Numbered from the stretch's first letter, positions 36,254-47,338 are shown. The stretch is 64,000 nt of DNA from Cristatella mucedo (GCA_009760855.2 WPIO01000005.1:13480001-13544000); one strand, 5' to 3'. Notes: generated by a model not told the origin, from the sequence alone. Numbers and translations are program-made.

Positions 36254-37468
36254 GTAGAGCTTCGGCTTCACGAGTGGCCATTCGCGACTGCTGTCTTCCT
36301 CATGCCTCGGGTCGGCAGCGTTAAATTCACTTTTTAAAAACGAAAGGAATATCTGCAGTTTATAGCATGTTTACTACTTTTGCAAGGCTTGCTTCTGGCG
36401 GTATGCAGGCACACGCACAGGACTACAAAAGCTACAGCACAGACCGGCGCTTCATTTCCTACCCTCGGGCTATGCCTTAGACTAGGGAAGGGAGTTGACT
36501 GCAAATTGTGGCCTTTACTGGTAATCAGTACATGCATCGTCTCCCCAACGAGTATTTCATCATTTGGCGGCTAAAGTGGTCTGTGGATGCTTCTGCAGTG
36601 ACTAGCTGGCGCGGCGCTGTGCTTGTCGAATGTCTGGCATCGTGACGAAGACATTCATTTAGTGCTACTCTAGAGCAGGACAGAACGCTGTGCACCGAGG
36701 CTTTGCAGGGACTTTTTTCTCAACTGGACAACGAACCTTAGTCTACAGCTAGATGTGTTCAAAGTTTTTCTCTCGCAGCACTTCTGTTTTGCAGCACTTT
36801 TGAGTTTATTTTATGGCCTATTAGAGTGGCCTAGTCAATCTTCTGGTCTGAACCCAATCCCAAACCCAAAAAAAGATGAAGTGGATTGAAGAAGGCTCAG
36901 AGCATGGAAGGTGATATCGCATGACATCTGAAGGCTGGCTGTTCTCCAGTTTACAAGACATTTGGAGAGCTATGCCACCAAATTTTTGTGAACAGTTAGT
37001 TGGCTCTATGCCCGAGCTGCTCAGACAGGTGATAGCTAATCGTGGTAGTGCAGCTTTATTTTAGTACGAGAGATTAATTAACTTATACCGAAACCTTCCA
37101 TACACAAATCTTATTTTATATACCGAGCATGGTATAGTAACGTCTTTTCTACTAGAACGTGTAGGCCCCTGCGATAACATTGAACTGCCTCACCGATACT
37201 TCTGGCAAATATATTCAAGCCTCATAGCTATTATCTCTTGCAGTCCAAAGCCAGTTGGGTGCGCCTTGCTGCCTCAATCTTGTCTCTGGGTTCTTTGATT
37301 GAGTGTTCAAATCCGCGATCACGACATGACCCCACTCATTCTAGTGCTACGGTATTTCAGCCATCTTATGCCGCCATGACTTTTGTTCACCTGATGACAG
37401 CTGGCGTCAGGCGAACCCGGCATCTATCGCGAAATGTCTGTATTGCTGTCACACGGCTCGTTTTCCAG
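36254..37468 (+). other. proposed DNMT3 intron 2, nothing recognised
   Basis: A 1.2-kb stretch becoming AT-rich toward 37,100. No repeat family or exon was seen. The polypyrimidine end CTCGTTTTCCAG precedes the PWWP exon. Confidence 0.4.
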
Positions 37469-37627
37469 GCTTCGCCCACGTGGGACGTCGGCGCAATCGT
37501 CTGGGCGCGGCTTAGCGGAGAGCGCTGGTGGCCAGCAATGACGATCGAGGGCCGCATGGCTCTGCAGAAGCCGGCCGAAGGCATCAACTGCTGGGTGTTC
37601 TGGTATGGAGACCACAAGGTGTCGGAG
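37469..37627 (+). CDS. DNMT3: DNMT3 exon 3, PWWP domain
   Basis: Acceptor GTTTTCCAG, donor GAG|GTGAGT, 159 bases, phase 0 at both ends. It encodes VGAIVWARLSGERWWPAMTI and then WVFWYGDHKVSE, matching the DNMT3 PWWP domain (human DNMT3B: GFSWWPAMVVSW and WVQWFGDGKFSEV). PWWP domains bind histone H3 methylated at Lys36 together with DNA and place the enzyme on chromatin. The motif tryptophans, the second Trp of WVFW and the Asp of YGD are kept, but the cage Phe before SWWP is Glu here. Model residues 681-733. Confidence 0.95.
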
Positions 37628-38155
37628 GTGAGTCAGCCAAGGCAGTGCCGACGCCCTCCGCAAGCACAGGGGAGCTCTTGCGAGTCAGCGCGGCATCTTT
37701 CGCAGCTTCTCAGAGATCTGGGCAAGGTATCTTGCATCATGTGACTACACTTGACCACCACGTGACCCAACCACCCGGCGCAAAGCCGTGCAGACAGCCA
37801 ACCAGGTGCCGGTGCCGCTAGCGGCCATTAGTGTTGGCACGTCAACCACAGAATTCCTTGCCCTACTACTGAGTGACTCCCTTTATGGAGCTAGTGAACT
37901 GCCATTTTGCTTCGTTTTATTTGATGATGTAGTTCTCCATTGCCATGTGCACACTTGTTAGGCTGCACTTTTTCGAAATCCACACGAAGCCGCCAATCCA
38001 TAGTAAATCGTCTAACTGCAAGAGGGGGTGCGACGATAATTTTCTCGACCAGTGCGCGCTGTGCACATTCGCTCTGCGCCGGACCACCGCGGCCCAGAGA
38101 ACCGCTGCTTTACTCGCTGTATCTGTCATTCTGCTCCCGCTACTTCCCCGCACAG

Positions 38156-38257
38156 ATACCCTCAGAGAAAATTATGTGGTTTGCCGACAACTTCCACCAG
38201 AGGTTTTCGTCGAGCGGCGGCAAGATCTACAAGAAAGCCGTGGCAGAAGCCCTGCTG
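38156..38257 (+). CDS. DNMT3: DNMT3 exon 4, PWWP C-terminal helices
   Basis: Acceptor CCCGCACAG, donor CTG|GTAGCC, 102 bases, phase 0-0. It encodes IPSEKIMWFADNFHQRFS and KIYKKAVAEALL, which align with the human stretch VEKLMPLSSFCSAFHQ and MYRKAIYEVLQ, the helical part that closes the PWWP fold. Confidence 0.92.
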
Positions 38258-38429
38258 GTAGCCAGCGCGCCGCACGCTGCATCTTGCTTGCACATCTTAG
38301 TTGCCCCTCACCCGTTGCTCGTGCCAGGCCCTCGTCGCTGCCTCGGGGGGGGGCCGGGGAGGCCCACCAAGGCCTGACCTTAGCTGACGCGGCGGCTGAC
38401 CCTCGGCGGTGGCGGTGCGGCTATTGCAG

Positions 38430-38565
38430 GAGTGTATCCGGCGCTCGGGCTGCTCCGAGGCCGAGCAGGCACCCATCGCTGAGGACAACGAGCATCTGAG
38501 GTCGTGTGCGAGGCAGCTGTTCGAGCAGAAGGGCGTGTCCAACATTGACAAGACTCCGGGCACCG
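38430..38565 (+). CDS. DNMT3: DNMT3 exon 5, post-PWWP region
   Basis: Acceptor GGCTATTGCAG, donor ACCG|GTGAGT, 136 bases, starting in phase 0 and leaving one base. It encodes ECIRRSGCSEAEQAPIAEDN then a Cys-containing helix-like stretch ending KTPGT. It continues the helix that follows the PWWP domain; the remainder has no clear counterpart in human DNMT3A. Confidence 0.88.
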
Positions 38566-38720
38566 GTGAGTGAAGGGGGCGTGCAGCCGCTTCCTACAGT
38601 GATTCCTGCCGCACACATATCCGGCCCCCTGCCGAGCAGGTTGTTAACCCGCCGGCACCACGTGGGGTTCCATAGTCTGGCACAGTGCTGAGCGCAGCTT
38701 GCTCGGTCGGTCCGTTGCAG

Positions 38721-39326
38721 TGTCACCGGTCGTCGCAGAATTTCTCCGCGTGATCGCCAGCCGCATACCGGCCGGCGGCTCGCCCAGCAGTGACGGTGGC
38801 AGCAGCAGCAGCAGTGGGGGCAAGAAAGCCTCGTCGGCAGCAGCCGCCGGTGACGATGCCGAGCAGGCCGAGCAGACGCCGCCGCCACGCAGATCGGCGG
38901 CGGCTGCAGCAGCTGCTCTTGGCAAGACCGGCGGCTCCCGGGCAGCAACCCCGGCTGGCACGCCCAAGCCGACCACACCAGCTGCTACGCCCAAACCGGC
39001 CACCCCGGCCGCCACGCCCAAGTCCCTAACGAAAGCATCTGCAGTCAAGCCCTCGCCATCCAATGACAAGTCGGCCACGGCATCCAAGGCGTCGCCGGCT
39101 CCTGTCAAGACAGCCGAGAATGGTGCCAAGAAGCCGACGATGCAGGATACCCCTCGTATGAAGAATATAGCACCCAAGTCACCGGCCAGCAGCACGAGCA
39201 GCAATGGCGGCAGCAATGGTGGCAGCGCCTGCAGCAGCAACTCGGGCTCCGGTGGCGGGGAGGATGTCAAGACCGAGAAGAATGTCTCGCGACAGCAGTA
39301 CCGGGCCATGCACGGCAAGCAGCTTG
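38721..39326 (+). CDS. DNMT3: DNMT3 exon 6, Thr/Pro/Lys/Ala linker
   Basis: Acceptor CGTTGCAG, donor CTTG|GTAAGT, 606 bases. The split Val codon (G|TG) and split Asp codon (G|AC) both resolve cleanly. After VSPVVAEFLRVIASRIPAGG the sequence is disordered: Ser/Gly runs, then tandem ATPKP/TTPA-type units, Lys/Ser/Ala, a Gly/Ser/Asn run, and finally KNVSRQQYRAMHGKQL leading into the ADD domain. This linker is longer than the human one. The Lys/Thr/Pro repeats resemble histone H1 tails in composition, which suggests DNA contact; that is an inference. Confidence 0.9.
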
Positions 39327-39595
39327 GTAAGTGTCACAACCATTTAGCGACCAATTCAGGATGCCACAGATCTAGGGTTCAGTCGTCTAAAGGTCACACC
39401 CATTCGCCAGTCGAGTCCACTCACCTCACTCGTGTGGTGTGGATCAAGCAGGCTGCAGCGCTTGCTTCTGAACTTAAATCCTTTGCTGTACATGCAGCAA
39501 GCGTTATATATAGGTCTCTAGTGCAGAGCGACATACATTCAAAATCCACAGAGTGCCACATCTGTGCGGACCGAGCCAACACGAGCGGACACTAT

Positions 39596-39781
39596 GCATG
39601 CTGCCACTAACCACACTTGCTTGCTGACCCTGTGCATGTCACCCCTAACCATGTTTTATCAAGCATACTATTAGTCACCATTCAATCGCGTTTCTTTGCA
39701 GCAAATGTAAAGCGCCTATAAAGAGATTGAGTTCTCTGAGGGCGCTTTATCAAGTGTATTATTATAATAATTATTATTAAC
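39596..39781 (+). mobile_element. LINE 3' UTR and tail in DNMT3 intron 6
   Basis: CATGCTGCCACTAACCACAC, TGCTGACCCTGTGCATGTCA and TTTGCAGCAAATGTAAAGCG lead to the hairpin AAAGAGATTGAGTTCTCTGA, GGGCGCTTTATCAAG and an ATT-rich tail. The copy is 5' truncated before the ORF and lies in the same orientation as the gene. The best related copy is at 58,436-59,148. Confidence 0.88.
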
Positions 39782-40302
39782 GAGTATAAGTCAAAAACCA
39801 TACCAGCGAATCGCCCTTTCTGGGATCTAATTTCTAAATTCGCGGGTTATGAGATTTTGAAAGTTTGAGTGCTGAAAACAGAGCGTGCTTAAACATAGGT
39901 GCAAGCGACTAGCGGCAGGCGGTTTCGTTGCTGCCCGAGAATTCGGTAAGAAGGATTCCCGTTAGTGGAGCCGACAGTAAAAAGCGGCCGTGCGTGAACG
40001 ACAGAGAATCTCCCAGGCTTGCCAGCGAGCTCACGGGCAGCTCCGTAATAGTGCAGCAGCTCAGCTAGACGTGCCACGGCATCTTTTGTCGCCCCTGCTC
40101 TCTGTGCCGTGCATCCCCGCCAAATGAGTATCTGCTTTAGCGAGCACGTTTTTCCTCGATCGGGCTGCTCTCCGCAAGGGAAGCTCGCGCCCGAGCTCGA
40201 AGAAGGTGCCGTGTTTGGCGCTGCAACCAGACACGCCCCTCCTCATACGAGCTCACCCGTGCCCGCGATGGCGCTTGGTGCAGATTGTGCCCTTTTTTAC
40301 AG

Positions 40303-40433
40303 ACGATTTCTTCAACGAAGTCCGAGCCGGCAAGAGAAGCCTCGATGACGTGTGCATTGCTTGCAATGCACACCGCAAGCCGGTGGCGGTCCAGCATCCC
40401 CTGATCCACGGTGGCCTCTGCGGAAGCTGCAAG
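40303..40433 (+). CDS. DNMT3: DNMT3 exon 7, ADD domain GATA-like finger
   Basis: Acceptor TTTTTTACAG, donor AAG|GTACAA, 131 bases. It encodes DFFNEVRAGKRSLDDVCIAC, then HPLIHGGLCGSCK, matching human [20 protein letters not shown] and HPLFVGGMCQNCK. The four zinc-binding cysteines of the GATA-like finger (CIAC and CGSC) are present. The ADD domain reads the unmethylated H3 tail at Lys4 and holds the enzyme autoinhibited until it binds. Confidence 0.95.
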
Positions 40434-40599
40434 GTACAAGTTTGCGCTGCCTCAACGACATCGCAGTGCAGCGGCTGCCGCAGCTGCAACATCGCAGTCG
40501 CCCGGTGCGCAGTGAGACGTTGAGGAACTCGGGACGAAAGCTGGCTGCTGCCGCCGCCGCCACCTCGCTGACGGCATCGCACAATTTACGTCGTTTTAG

Positions 40600-40712
40600 G
40601 GCAAGGTCATGGATGCTCTCTTTTCCTATGGCACCGATGGCTGCAACGTGTACTGCGTTCTCTGTGGTGAGGGTGGGGATTTACTCGTGTGCGGCCTTAA
40701 CGGCTGCGGCAA
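40600..40712 (+). CDS. DNMT3: DNMT3 exon 8, ADD domain PHD finger, first part
   Basis: Acceptor CGTTTTAG, donor AA|GTAAGT, 113 bases, starting in phase 0 and leaving two bases. It encodes VMDALFSYGTDGCNVYCVLC and GEGGDLLVCGLNGCGK, aligned with human YDDDGYQSYCTICCGG and EVLMCGNNNCCRC. Zinc-binding cysteines of the PHD-like finger are kept. The first of the two acidic residues that contact H3 Lys4 in human DNMT3A (Asp529) is Gly here; the second (Asp531) is Asp. Confidence 0.95.
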
Positions 40713-40847
40713 GTAAGTTGTGCCGGGGCCTGACTGATGCATGCCAAAGCTCACGAGTGGTCTTGCTTGCCCGCTGCCTGCGTGTGTCGCTCTGGCCACC
40801 GATACAGCTGCCTCGCCGTTCCTATGCTGCCCTCTGTTGCATTGCAG

Positions 40848-41049
40848 GACCTACTGTCGTGGATGCATCGAGACACTCGGCAGTCCTGCCCTGCTGCAGC
40901 GCTGCCTCAAAGACAACCCGTGGGCATGCTTCACCTGTTCGGAGGAGGCCATTATGACCAAGGACCGGAAGAGCCTCATCGTGCGCCGACCGAACTGGCA
41001 ATCGTGCATCAGCACCTTGTTCGAGAGGCCGAACTCGGTTCTTCATCGG
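40848..41049 (+). CDS. DNMT3: DNMT3 exon 9, ADD domain end and catalytic-domain linker
   Basis: Acceptor TTGCATTGCAG, donor CGG|GTGAGG, 202 bases. The split Lys codon (AA|G) resolves. It encodes TYCRGCIETLGSP, LKDNPWACFTC and then RRPNWQSCISTLFERPN. These match human CFCVECVDLL, IKEDPWNCYMC and RREDWPSRLQMFFANN. The remaining PHD-finger cysteines are all present. Confidence 0.95.
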
Positions 41050-41239
41050 GTGAGGCATGCTTGCTAGCAGCCCCACCCCCTTTCTCAGCTGCCCGCTCCG
41101 TCTAGCTGCAAGAATGCTGTTTGCCAGCGTAAGCCTGGGTCGGTCGTGGGCATGTACCGCCCTTGCCTGGCCCTTTGCTTGCCGCTGTGTAGAGCGGTTT
41201 CGCGAGAGCTCCTGCTGCCACAGTCCACATAGCATGCAT

Positions 41240-41241
<2 letters not shown>

Positions 41242-41323
<82 letters not shown>
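41242..41323. repeat. intronic CT microsatellite
   Basis: A pure (CT)n run of about 82 bases in the intron between exons 9 and 10, ending about 91 bases before the exon 10 acceptor, where it could compete as a polypyrimidine tract. Confidence 0.97.
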
Positions 41324-41325
<2 letters not shown>

Positions 41326-41414
41326 GCTTGTCTGCTGCCGGGCATGCCTCGCGCAATGCCAGCAGAAAAGGCGACGTTGACACGACTGACTCGCTGGCTC
41401 GCCTTTGCTATCAG

Positions 41415-41630
41415 GGACCGTCTGCCAGCGACTTCACGAAGAAACGTCTGCGAGTCTTGTCACTGTTTGATGGCATATCGACCGGAAAAGTGGTCGTAGA
41501 TAAGCTTGGCTTTGACCTGGAGGTCTACTATGCATCCGAGATCGATGCTGACTCGCTGCTCGTTACCCAGATGAACCACGGAGACAGTGTCGTCCACCTG
41601 GGTGACGTTTGCCTGCTGACGGAGGAGAAG
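41415..41630 (+). CDS. DNMT3: DNMT3 exon 10, methyltransferase motif I
   Basis: Acceptor TTGCTATCAG, donor AAG|GTGAGG, 216 bases, phase 0-0. It encodes KKRLRVLSLFDGISTGKVVV, then YYASEIDADSLLVTQMNH and VHLGDVCLLTEEK. These correspond to motif I (DG.STG, S-adenosylmethionine binding), motif II (the acidic residue of SEID) and motif III (GDV). They match human RKPIRVLSLFDGIATG and YIASEVCEDSI. Confidence 0.97.
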
Positions 41631-41972
41631 GTGAGGGGTCGCGTTAAGTGAGGTCGGGGGGGGGGGGGTTCGGAAGGAAGCATCGTCAATGCCCTACCGA
41701 TGACCTTAGACCTAATTGGGTAGGCAGCCCAAAAAGCCAAGCAGAAACTTTTATTCGTCTTGATTCCTAGTAGGGATATACATTCACAAGGTAGCTAGCT
41801 AGCTGGCAAGGCCGAGTCAAAGAGGGTTTTCAATCATCGGTGCAGCAGAAGTAGCTCAGTGCTGTCGGACACTGCTCTTTGCTCGTACGAATAACTATAT
41901 CAGTTGTGTGCCCAGCTAGTACGACACTCGTAGGACGTCTGCACATGACGTCAGCGTACAGACTTGTATCGG

Positions 41973-42445
41973 ACTGTAATGTAATGTAACGTATCTCCGT
42001 CAGTAACTCCACAAAGTCATAAAGACCATGTGGGTGTTACGCAGGAGAGTTTTGTATAGCGCACTCACAGCCTAAGTGGCTTTCGGTACGCATTCGGTAG
42101 CCAACAGACTTCGTCTCATGCAACAAAGAGAAAGTGGGAAGCATAGCAGAGTTAGGAGAGCAGTTGAGGTAGTGAGTAGCATGGAAGTAGCAGTTCAGGA
42201 CCGCTGAAAAAGATGTGCCATAGTCGGCAGTTGGAGAGTAGATGTCGTTGCGTAAGAATTGTGGAAGCGAGTTCCACAGTCTAGGACCTGCAGAGCTAAA
42301 GCTTCTGTCGCCAACTGTCTTTAAGCGGAGGAATGGGACAGCTAATTTATTGTCCACGCAGGACCTGAGGGCGCGAACAGGCTGAAACTGATGCAGCAGT
42401 TCAGCTAGGTACGAAGGAGCCAAGCCGTGGCGGGCCTTGTGGGTC
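41973..42445 (-). mobile_element. LINE 3' fragment, copy B, in DNMT3 intron 10
   Basis: On the minus strand it encodes [19 protein letters not shown], then VDNKLAVPFLRLKTVGDRSF and SSAGPRLWNSLPQFLRND, the C-terminal region of a CR1/L2-type LINE ORF2. It is collinear with copy A at 13,965-14,410 and truncated at the same base. It lies antisense to the gene, ending about 115 bases before the exon that carries the catalytic cysteine. The 3' end has repeated TTACA units. Confidence 0.88.
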
Positions 42446-42560
42446 GGGCCAGTATGCTGCTGCTGCTGATGTTGCAGCATCCATTGCATTGGCATCTCTG
42501 CTCCCCGGCGTTTCATGCATCCGCCGAGGAACTTGCAGACTTCCGTTTGTCATTCCGCAG

Positions 42561-42651
42561 CTGGCTGAACTGGGTCGCATTGATCTGCTCATTGGAGGCT
42601 CTCCGTGTAACGATCTGTCGCTGGTGAATCCTGCCAGGAAGGGCATCTACG
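42561..42651 (+). CDS. DNMT3: DNMT3 exon 11, catalytic motif IV
   Basis: Acceptor TTGTCATTCCGCAG, donor TACG|GTAAGC, 91 bases, leaving one base. It encodes [20 protein letters not shown] and [10 protein letters not shown], nearly identical to human [14 protein letters not shown] and IVNPARKGLY. The cysteine of SPCN (model residue 1251; human DNMT3A Cys710) makes the covalent bond to cytosine C6. Confidence 0.98.
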
Positions 42652-42679
42652 GTAAGCGACCGGTACCGAGGCCGTCAGG

Positions 42680-42788
<109 letters not shown>

Positions 42789-42962
42789 GATCTATGGCAG
42801 CACCCCATATCTACCTAAAGGGTCAGCTGTTTGGTGTGCAGGAGCGAATCGTAATAATCGATGCTCTGTGTTTACTGCCTTGGGTCCTGCGACAGCAATT
42901 CAGGCACCCAGCCCACTGATCACACGGCCCATTGATCACGTGCCTCTGTTTTTCTTCTTCAG

Positions 42963-43108
42963 ATGGCAGTGGAGTATTGTTCTTTGAGTTCTACAGGATT
43001 CTTCAAACGCTGATTAGTCGCCAGCCGGGAAATCATGTATTCTGGCTCTTTGAGAATGTGGTAGCCATGCGAGTCGAGACCAAGGATACCATCTGCCGTT
43101 TTCTGGAG
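42963..43108 (+). CDS. DNMT3: DNMT3 exon 12, catalytic motif VI
   Basis: Acceptor TTTCTTCTTCAG, donor GAG|GTGTGC, 146 bases. The split Asp codon (G|AT) gives IYDGSGVLFFEFYRIL, then HVFWLFENVVAMRVETKDTI and CRFLE. FENV carries the catalytic glutamate (model residue 1296; human Glu756), which protonates the target base. It matches human FFEFYRLL and FFWLFENVVAM. Confidence 0.98.
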
Positions 43109-43551
43109 GTGTGCAACTGGTCTCGGCTCTTGTTCGTGTCGTGTCGTGTCATATCGTGCTGCTTCTGATTTCGTTGGCAGCTCTTTTTTTAACCTGTCTG
43201 ATACATCGCTCCTCATTTTTCTCATCTCTTTCAATGTCTGGTTGGGCCGTTGACTAAACGTTACTTACATGTTTCGCCTTGTCAAATGTACATACAGGCA
43301 ATTGCTTTCTCAATGGGCTCAAATTCACGTACTTGTAATTGAGGTGCTGTGTGAGACTCGTTCCTATACACACACACACGCACACCCATGCATGCATGCA
43401 CAAGTGCAATTTCCCTATGCTACCTTCCTGCAAACCAGGTGAAACATTTATGTCCAAGCATTGCTATCGTAATCGTGTCAATTGGACAGTTGCTTGCTTC
43501 CCCCCACGCACAGAGCAAGGGAGCACGATTCGTAATCGCTTTCGTTTGCAG

Positions 43552-43637
43552 TGTGAGCCAGTGAACTTCAATGCCGGCTACGTCTCAGCTCAGAACAGAG
43601 CTCGCTACTTCTGGGGTAACATTCCTGGCTTGTACAC
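43552..43637 (+). CDS. DNMT3: DNMT3 exon 13, motif VIII
   Basis: Acceptor TCGTTTGCAG, donor CAC|GTGAGT, 86 bases, leaving two bases. It encodes CEPVNFNAGYVSAQNRARYF then WGNIPGLY, aligned with human [20 protein letters not shown] and GNLPG. The RARYFWGN block is conserved; its first Arg contacts the substrate in the family. Confidence 0.97.
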
Positions 43638-43759
43638 GTGAGTGTTGATACTTTCGATACGGCTGCTTTCAGCCACGCCACCACCTCCCCGTTGCTGCTG
43701 TCCTTTCTTTCTACGAGAGGTGGGTCAGCTAACGCTGCGAGGCTGCGTCGTTGCTGTAG

Positions 43760-43960
43760 GCCACTAAATCCCGATGTCCTGGAGCAGAACATCACTCTGC
43801 AAAGCGTCCTGACTCCTGGCTTTAATCGGAAGGCGAACGTCCAGAAGCTTCGGACTGTGACAACTCGCACTGCTTCTTTGAAGCAGGGTCACAAAGAAGA
43901 AGTCTTTCCAGTCACAATGAACGGCCAAGAAGGTCGCCTGTGGCCGACAGAACTAGAGCT
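43760..43960 (+). CDS. DNMT3: DNMT3 exon 14, target-recognition region and motif IX
   Basis: Acceptor GTTGCTGTAG, donor CT|GTGAGT, 201 bases. The split Thr codon (AC|G) resolves. It encodes PLNPDVLEQNITLQSVL, NRKANVQKLRTVTTRTASLK and QGHKEEVFPVTMNGQEGRLW then PTELEL. This aligns with human AKFSKVRTITTRSNSIKQG and [20 protein letters not shown], which includes the DNA-contacting target-recognition loop. Confidence 0.97.
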
Positions 43961-45534
43961 GTGAGTAGCCGACGAGCCATTCATAGAGTCAGTCTGGGTA
44001 CTCACATCCGGAAAGACTCCGAGCAAGAACCGTTTGCATTTTCAGTGTCTGCATAGCTGCAGGAGTATCAAAGCAGTAGTTTCTGATCCGTGTTGCCTCG
44101 AATTTTGTTTTAGAGGGGGCCTCGTTCTTATGGGCTACGATTTAAAAATTGCACTGGGATCGCTGTCAGTGGTCGAAATCGCGTGGTTACCCCCAAGTTC
44201 TCGTGTAGTCATTGTCGCACCAGGGGACTGGATTCCCTTCGAATGATGTATATTTGATGCAAAACAAGACACGAACACTTTCCTAAAGGCACGGTCAAAA
44301 TTTCTCAGCATTTCGAAGGCTATAAGCACACATGGTGTCCTATGGCAGGCAATAATGATTTCAGAAACTAAAAATGGGTTAAGTTTTACCGTGGTATCAA
44401 TACAGCATGCCAGTAATTTCAAAATTAATTCACACCTCAGGTGGAATGAACGCGATCGTATTCCCCATACTGAGACTTTTGAGTCTAATCATGTTCTGTC
44501 AGGAGCATAAGGAAACTGCTGCTGCTGTAGCTACTCTGTGACTCCACTTCCATGCTCCAGTAGGCTGAGCATGCTAACGCATTTGTACACACTAGTCGTA
44601 CGGCGATCTCACTTAGCACCACTCTTCTTAGCTTAAGCTCGCCACAAAGGCATACAATAGCTAGTGCTAAATGTAGATGTAGTACTACATGTTAAGGGGG
44701 TATGTCTAGCTTTTGTGCTTTGACTTTCATCGTCGTGTGCTGGTGTTGCACTGTGTTGGGCCGTCGAGCCATCGACCCCATTCTCTTTGCGAACTTTTTC
44801 GACGAGGCTCTCATTTATCGCTGGGTAGCCAAGCAGGATGAACTATTTAGAGAAAAGCTCATAGATATAATTAATTTGCATAGCACATGGTACATTTGCA
44901 TAGACGTGCAAACCCAGTTGGAGCTTTCCGGTGCATTCCCGGTGGACTATTGTAGTAGCCAGCAGCTTGCCAGCCCTTTTGCCGGTAAAGGTGCTAGCAT
45001 AATGACAAGAAATCCTGTGGTTACATTATAACGATCGTTTGAGTACTGCATTATTCACTTGAAATTAGAGCTTTGCACTCAGCTTATTTCAGGTCAATTT
45101 TTACTTAATTAGAGTGGATCGAAGCGGTTTGCCATATTCGTTGCACCTCTTACCCCTAACTAGAAGATTAGGGCGATTTGTTGACCCTGCTTCTGGTTTC
45201 TTACTCAGATGAGCATGCTTTAATAGTTTCTTCTAGATCTAAAGTAGCAAGAAAGGGATGCTACCGTAAGGCTGGCTAGGCTCTACTTTTTCTTTCTTTC
45301 GGAAATCGCTTTCAATCCTGCTGTTGCTATGCGCTTGCTTTAAAACTAAAGATGAACAGCGGTCCGGATAATTCTTTCTATTGCATGTTATCCCAGTCTA
45401 TGCTCGTCGGCACCTCTGTTCAAGCGAGGTGCTACGCCCATCTCCTCTTTCCATTTATCGGCAGTCAGTTCTTGCTTTTTTTTTTACGAAGGTGCAGTGC
45501 GAATGGCCGTGATCATGGCAATCCTCTTCTGCAG
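43961..45534 (+). other. DNMT3 last intron
   Basis: A 1.57-kb AT-richer intron from GTGAGT to CTCTTCTGCAG. A 109-codon open frame at 44,702-45,031 carries no motif and is probably chance. No repeat family was recognised. Confidence 0.6.
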
Positions 45535-45721
45535 GGTTTTCGGAATGCCTAGGCACTACACGGATGTGGGCACGCTGGGCCCCACCAAGCGACAGAAGCT
45601 GCTCGGCAGGGCCTGGTGCGTACCGGTCGTCGAGCACCTGCTCACTCCCCTTAAGCAGTTCTTCCTGCTCAAGGAAGGAGCCGAGAAGCTCAAGGCCGAA
45701 GCTCAAGCTGCCAAGCAGTAG
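45535..45721 (+). CDS. DNMT3: DNMT3 exon 15, motif X and C-terminus
   Basis: Acceptor ATCCTCTTCTGCAG; the split Leu codon (CT|G) resolves, and TAG at 45719-45721 ends the protein. It encodes [20 protein letters not shown], then [20 protein letters not shown] and QFF, matching human [20 protein letters not shown] and [20 protein letters not shown]. The position of human Arg882 is Pro here. Human DNMT3A ends four residues after LKEY (FACV); this protein adds a Lys/Glu/Ala-rich tail, [18 protein letters not shown]. Confidence 0.97.
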
Positions 45722-46103
45722 TCGGCCTGGCAGCCCGGCGGCAGCCCGATCTCGAGCGGCCGTGGCCGCTGCCGCGAGCCGCCGCCTCGACATCCAGTCA
45801 TTGCAGCTTGCACCGCTCTCTCGGGCAAGCACCTGCGCATGAGGTGCCCGTGCTGGCGCAGAGCACAAGTCGTTGTTTCCTCGAGGCGGCGGCTAGCCGA
45901 GAAGGATGGCTGCCGCTCTTCTTTCCCATTTCCCCTAGCGAGAGGCCGAGAGCCGACTCTGGCACCCCCACTTTTCGTTTAGACGACGCTGTTAGATTTT
46001 TACCTGAGACCTTCTCTGTCGCTGCTCATGTTCTCCATGTCTAGCCGATGCAGACGAAGTGTCCACGTACATGATTGTAGCTTAGCATGTTTACTTCAAT
46101 AAA
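45722..46103 (+). terminator. DNMT3: DNMT3 3' UTR and polyadenylation signal
   Basis: A canonical AATAAA is at 46098-46103, 377 bases after the TAG. The cleavage site probably lies within the next 10-30 bases. A GA microsatellite begins about 60 bases later. Confidence 0.85.
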
Positions 46104-46159
46104 AAGCTTTTTACGAAACGTAACGTGGTCGCCCCCACTGGTGCCTAAGCCGCATACAG

Positions 46160-47338
<1,179 letters not shown>

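Noticed and set aside
37238-37744. 168-codon continuous frame around the PWWP exon, as a single exon
   Set aside because: The conserved sequence starts at ASPTWDVG directly after GTTTTCCAG and ends at a GAG|GTGAGT donor; the flanks do not match the family.
44702-45031. 109-codon frame inside the last DNMT3 intron
   Set aside because: The flanking exons join in phase without it, and it has no donor or acceptor at the needed positions.
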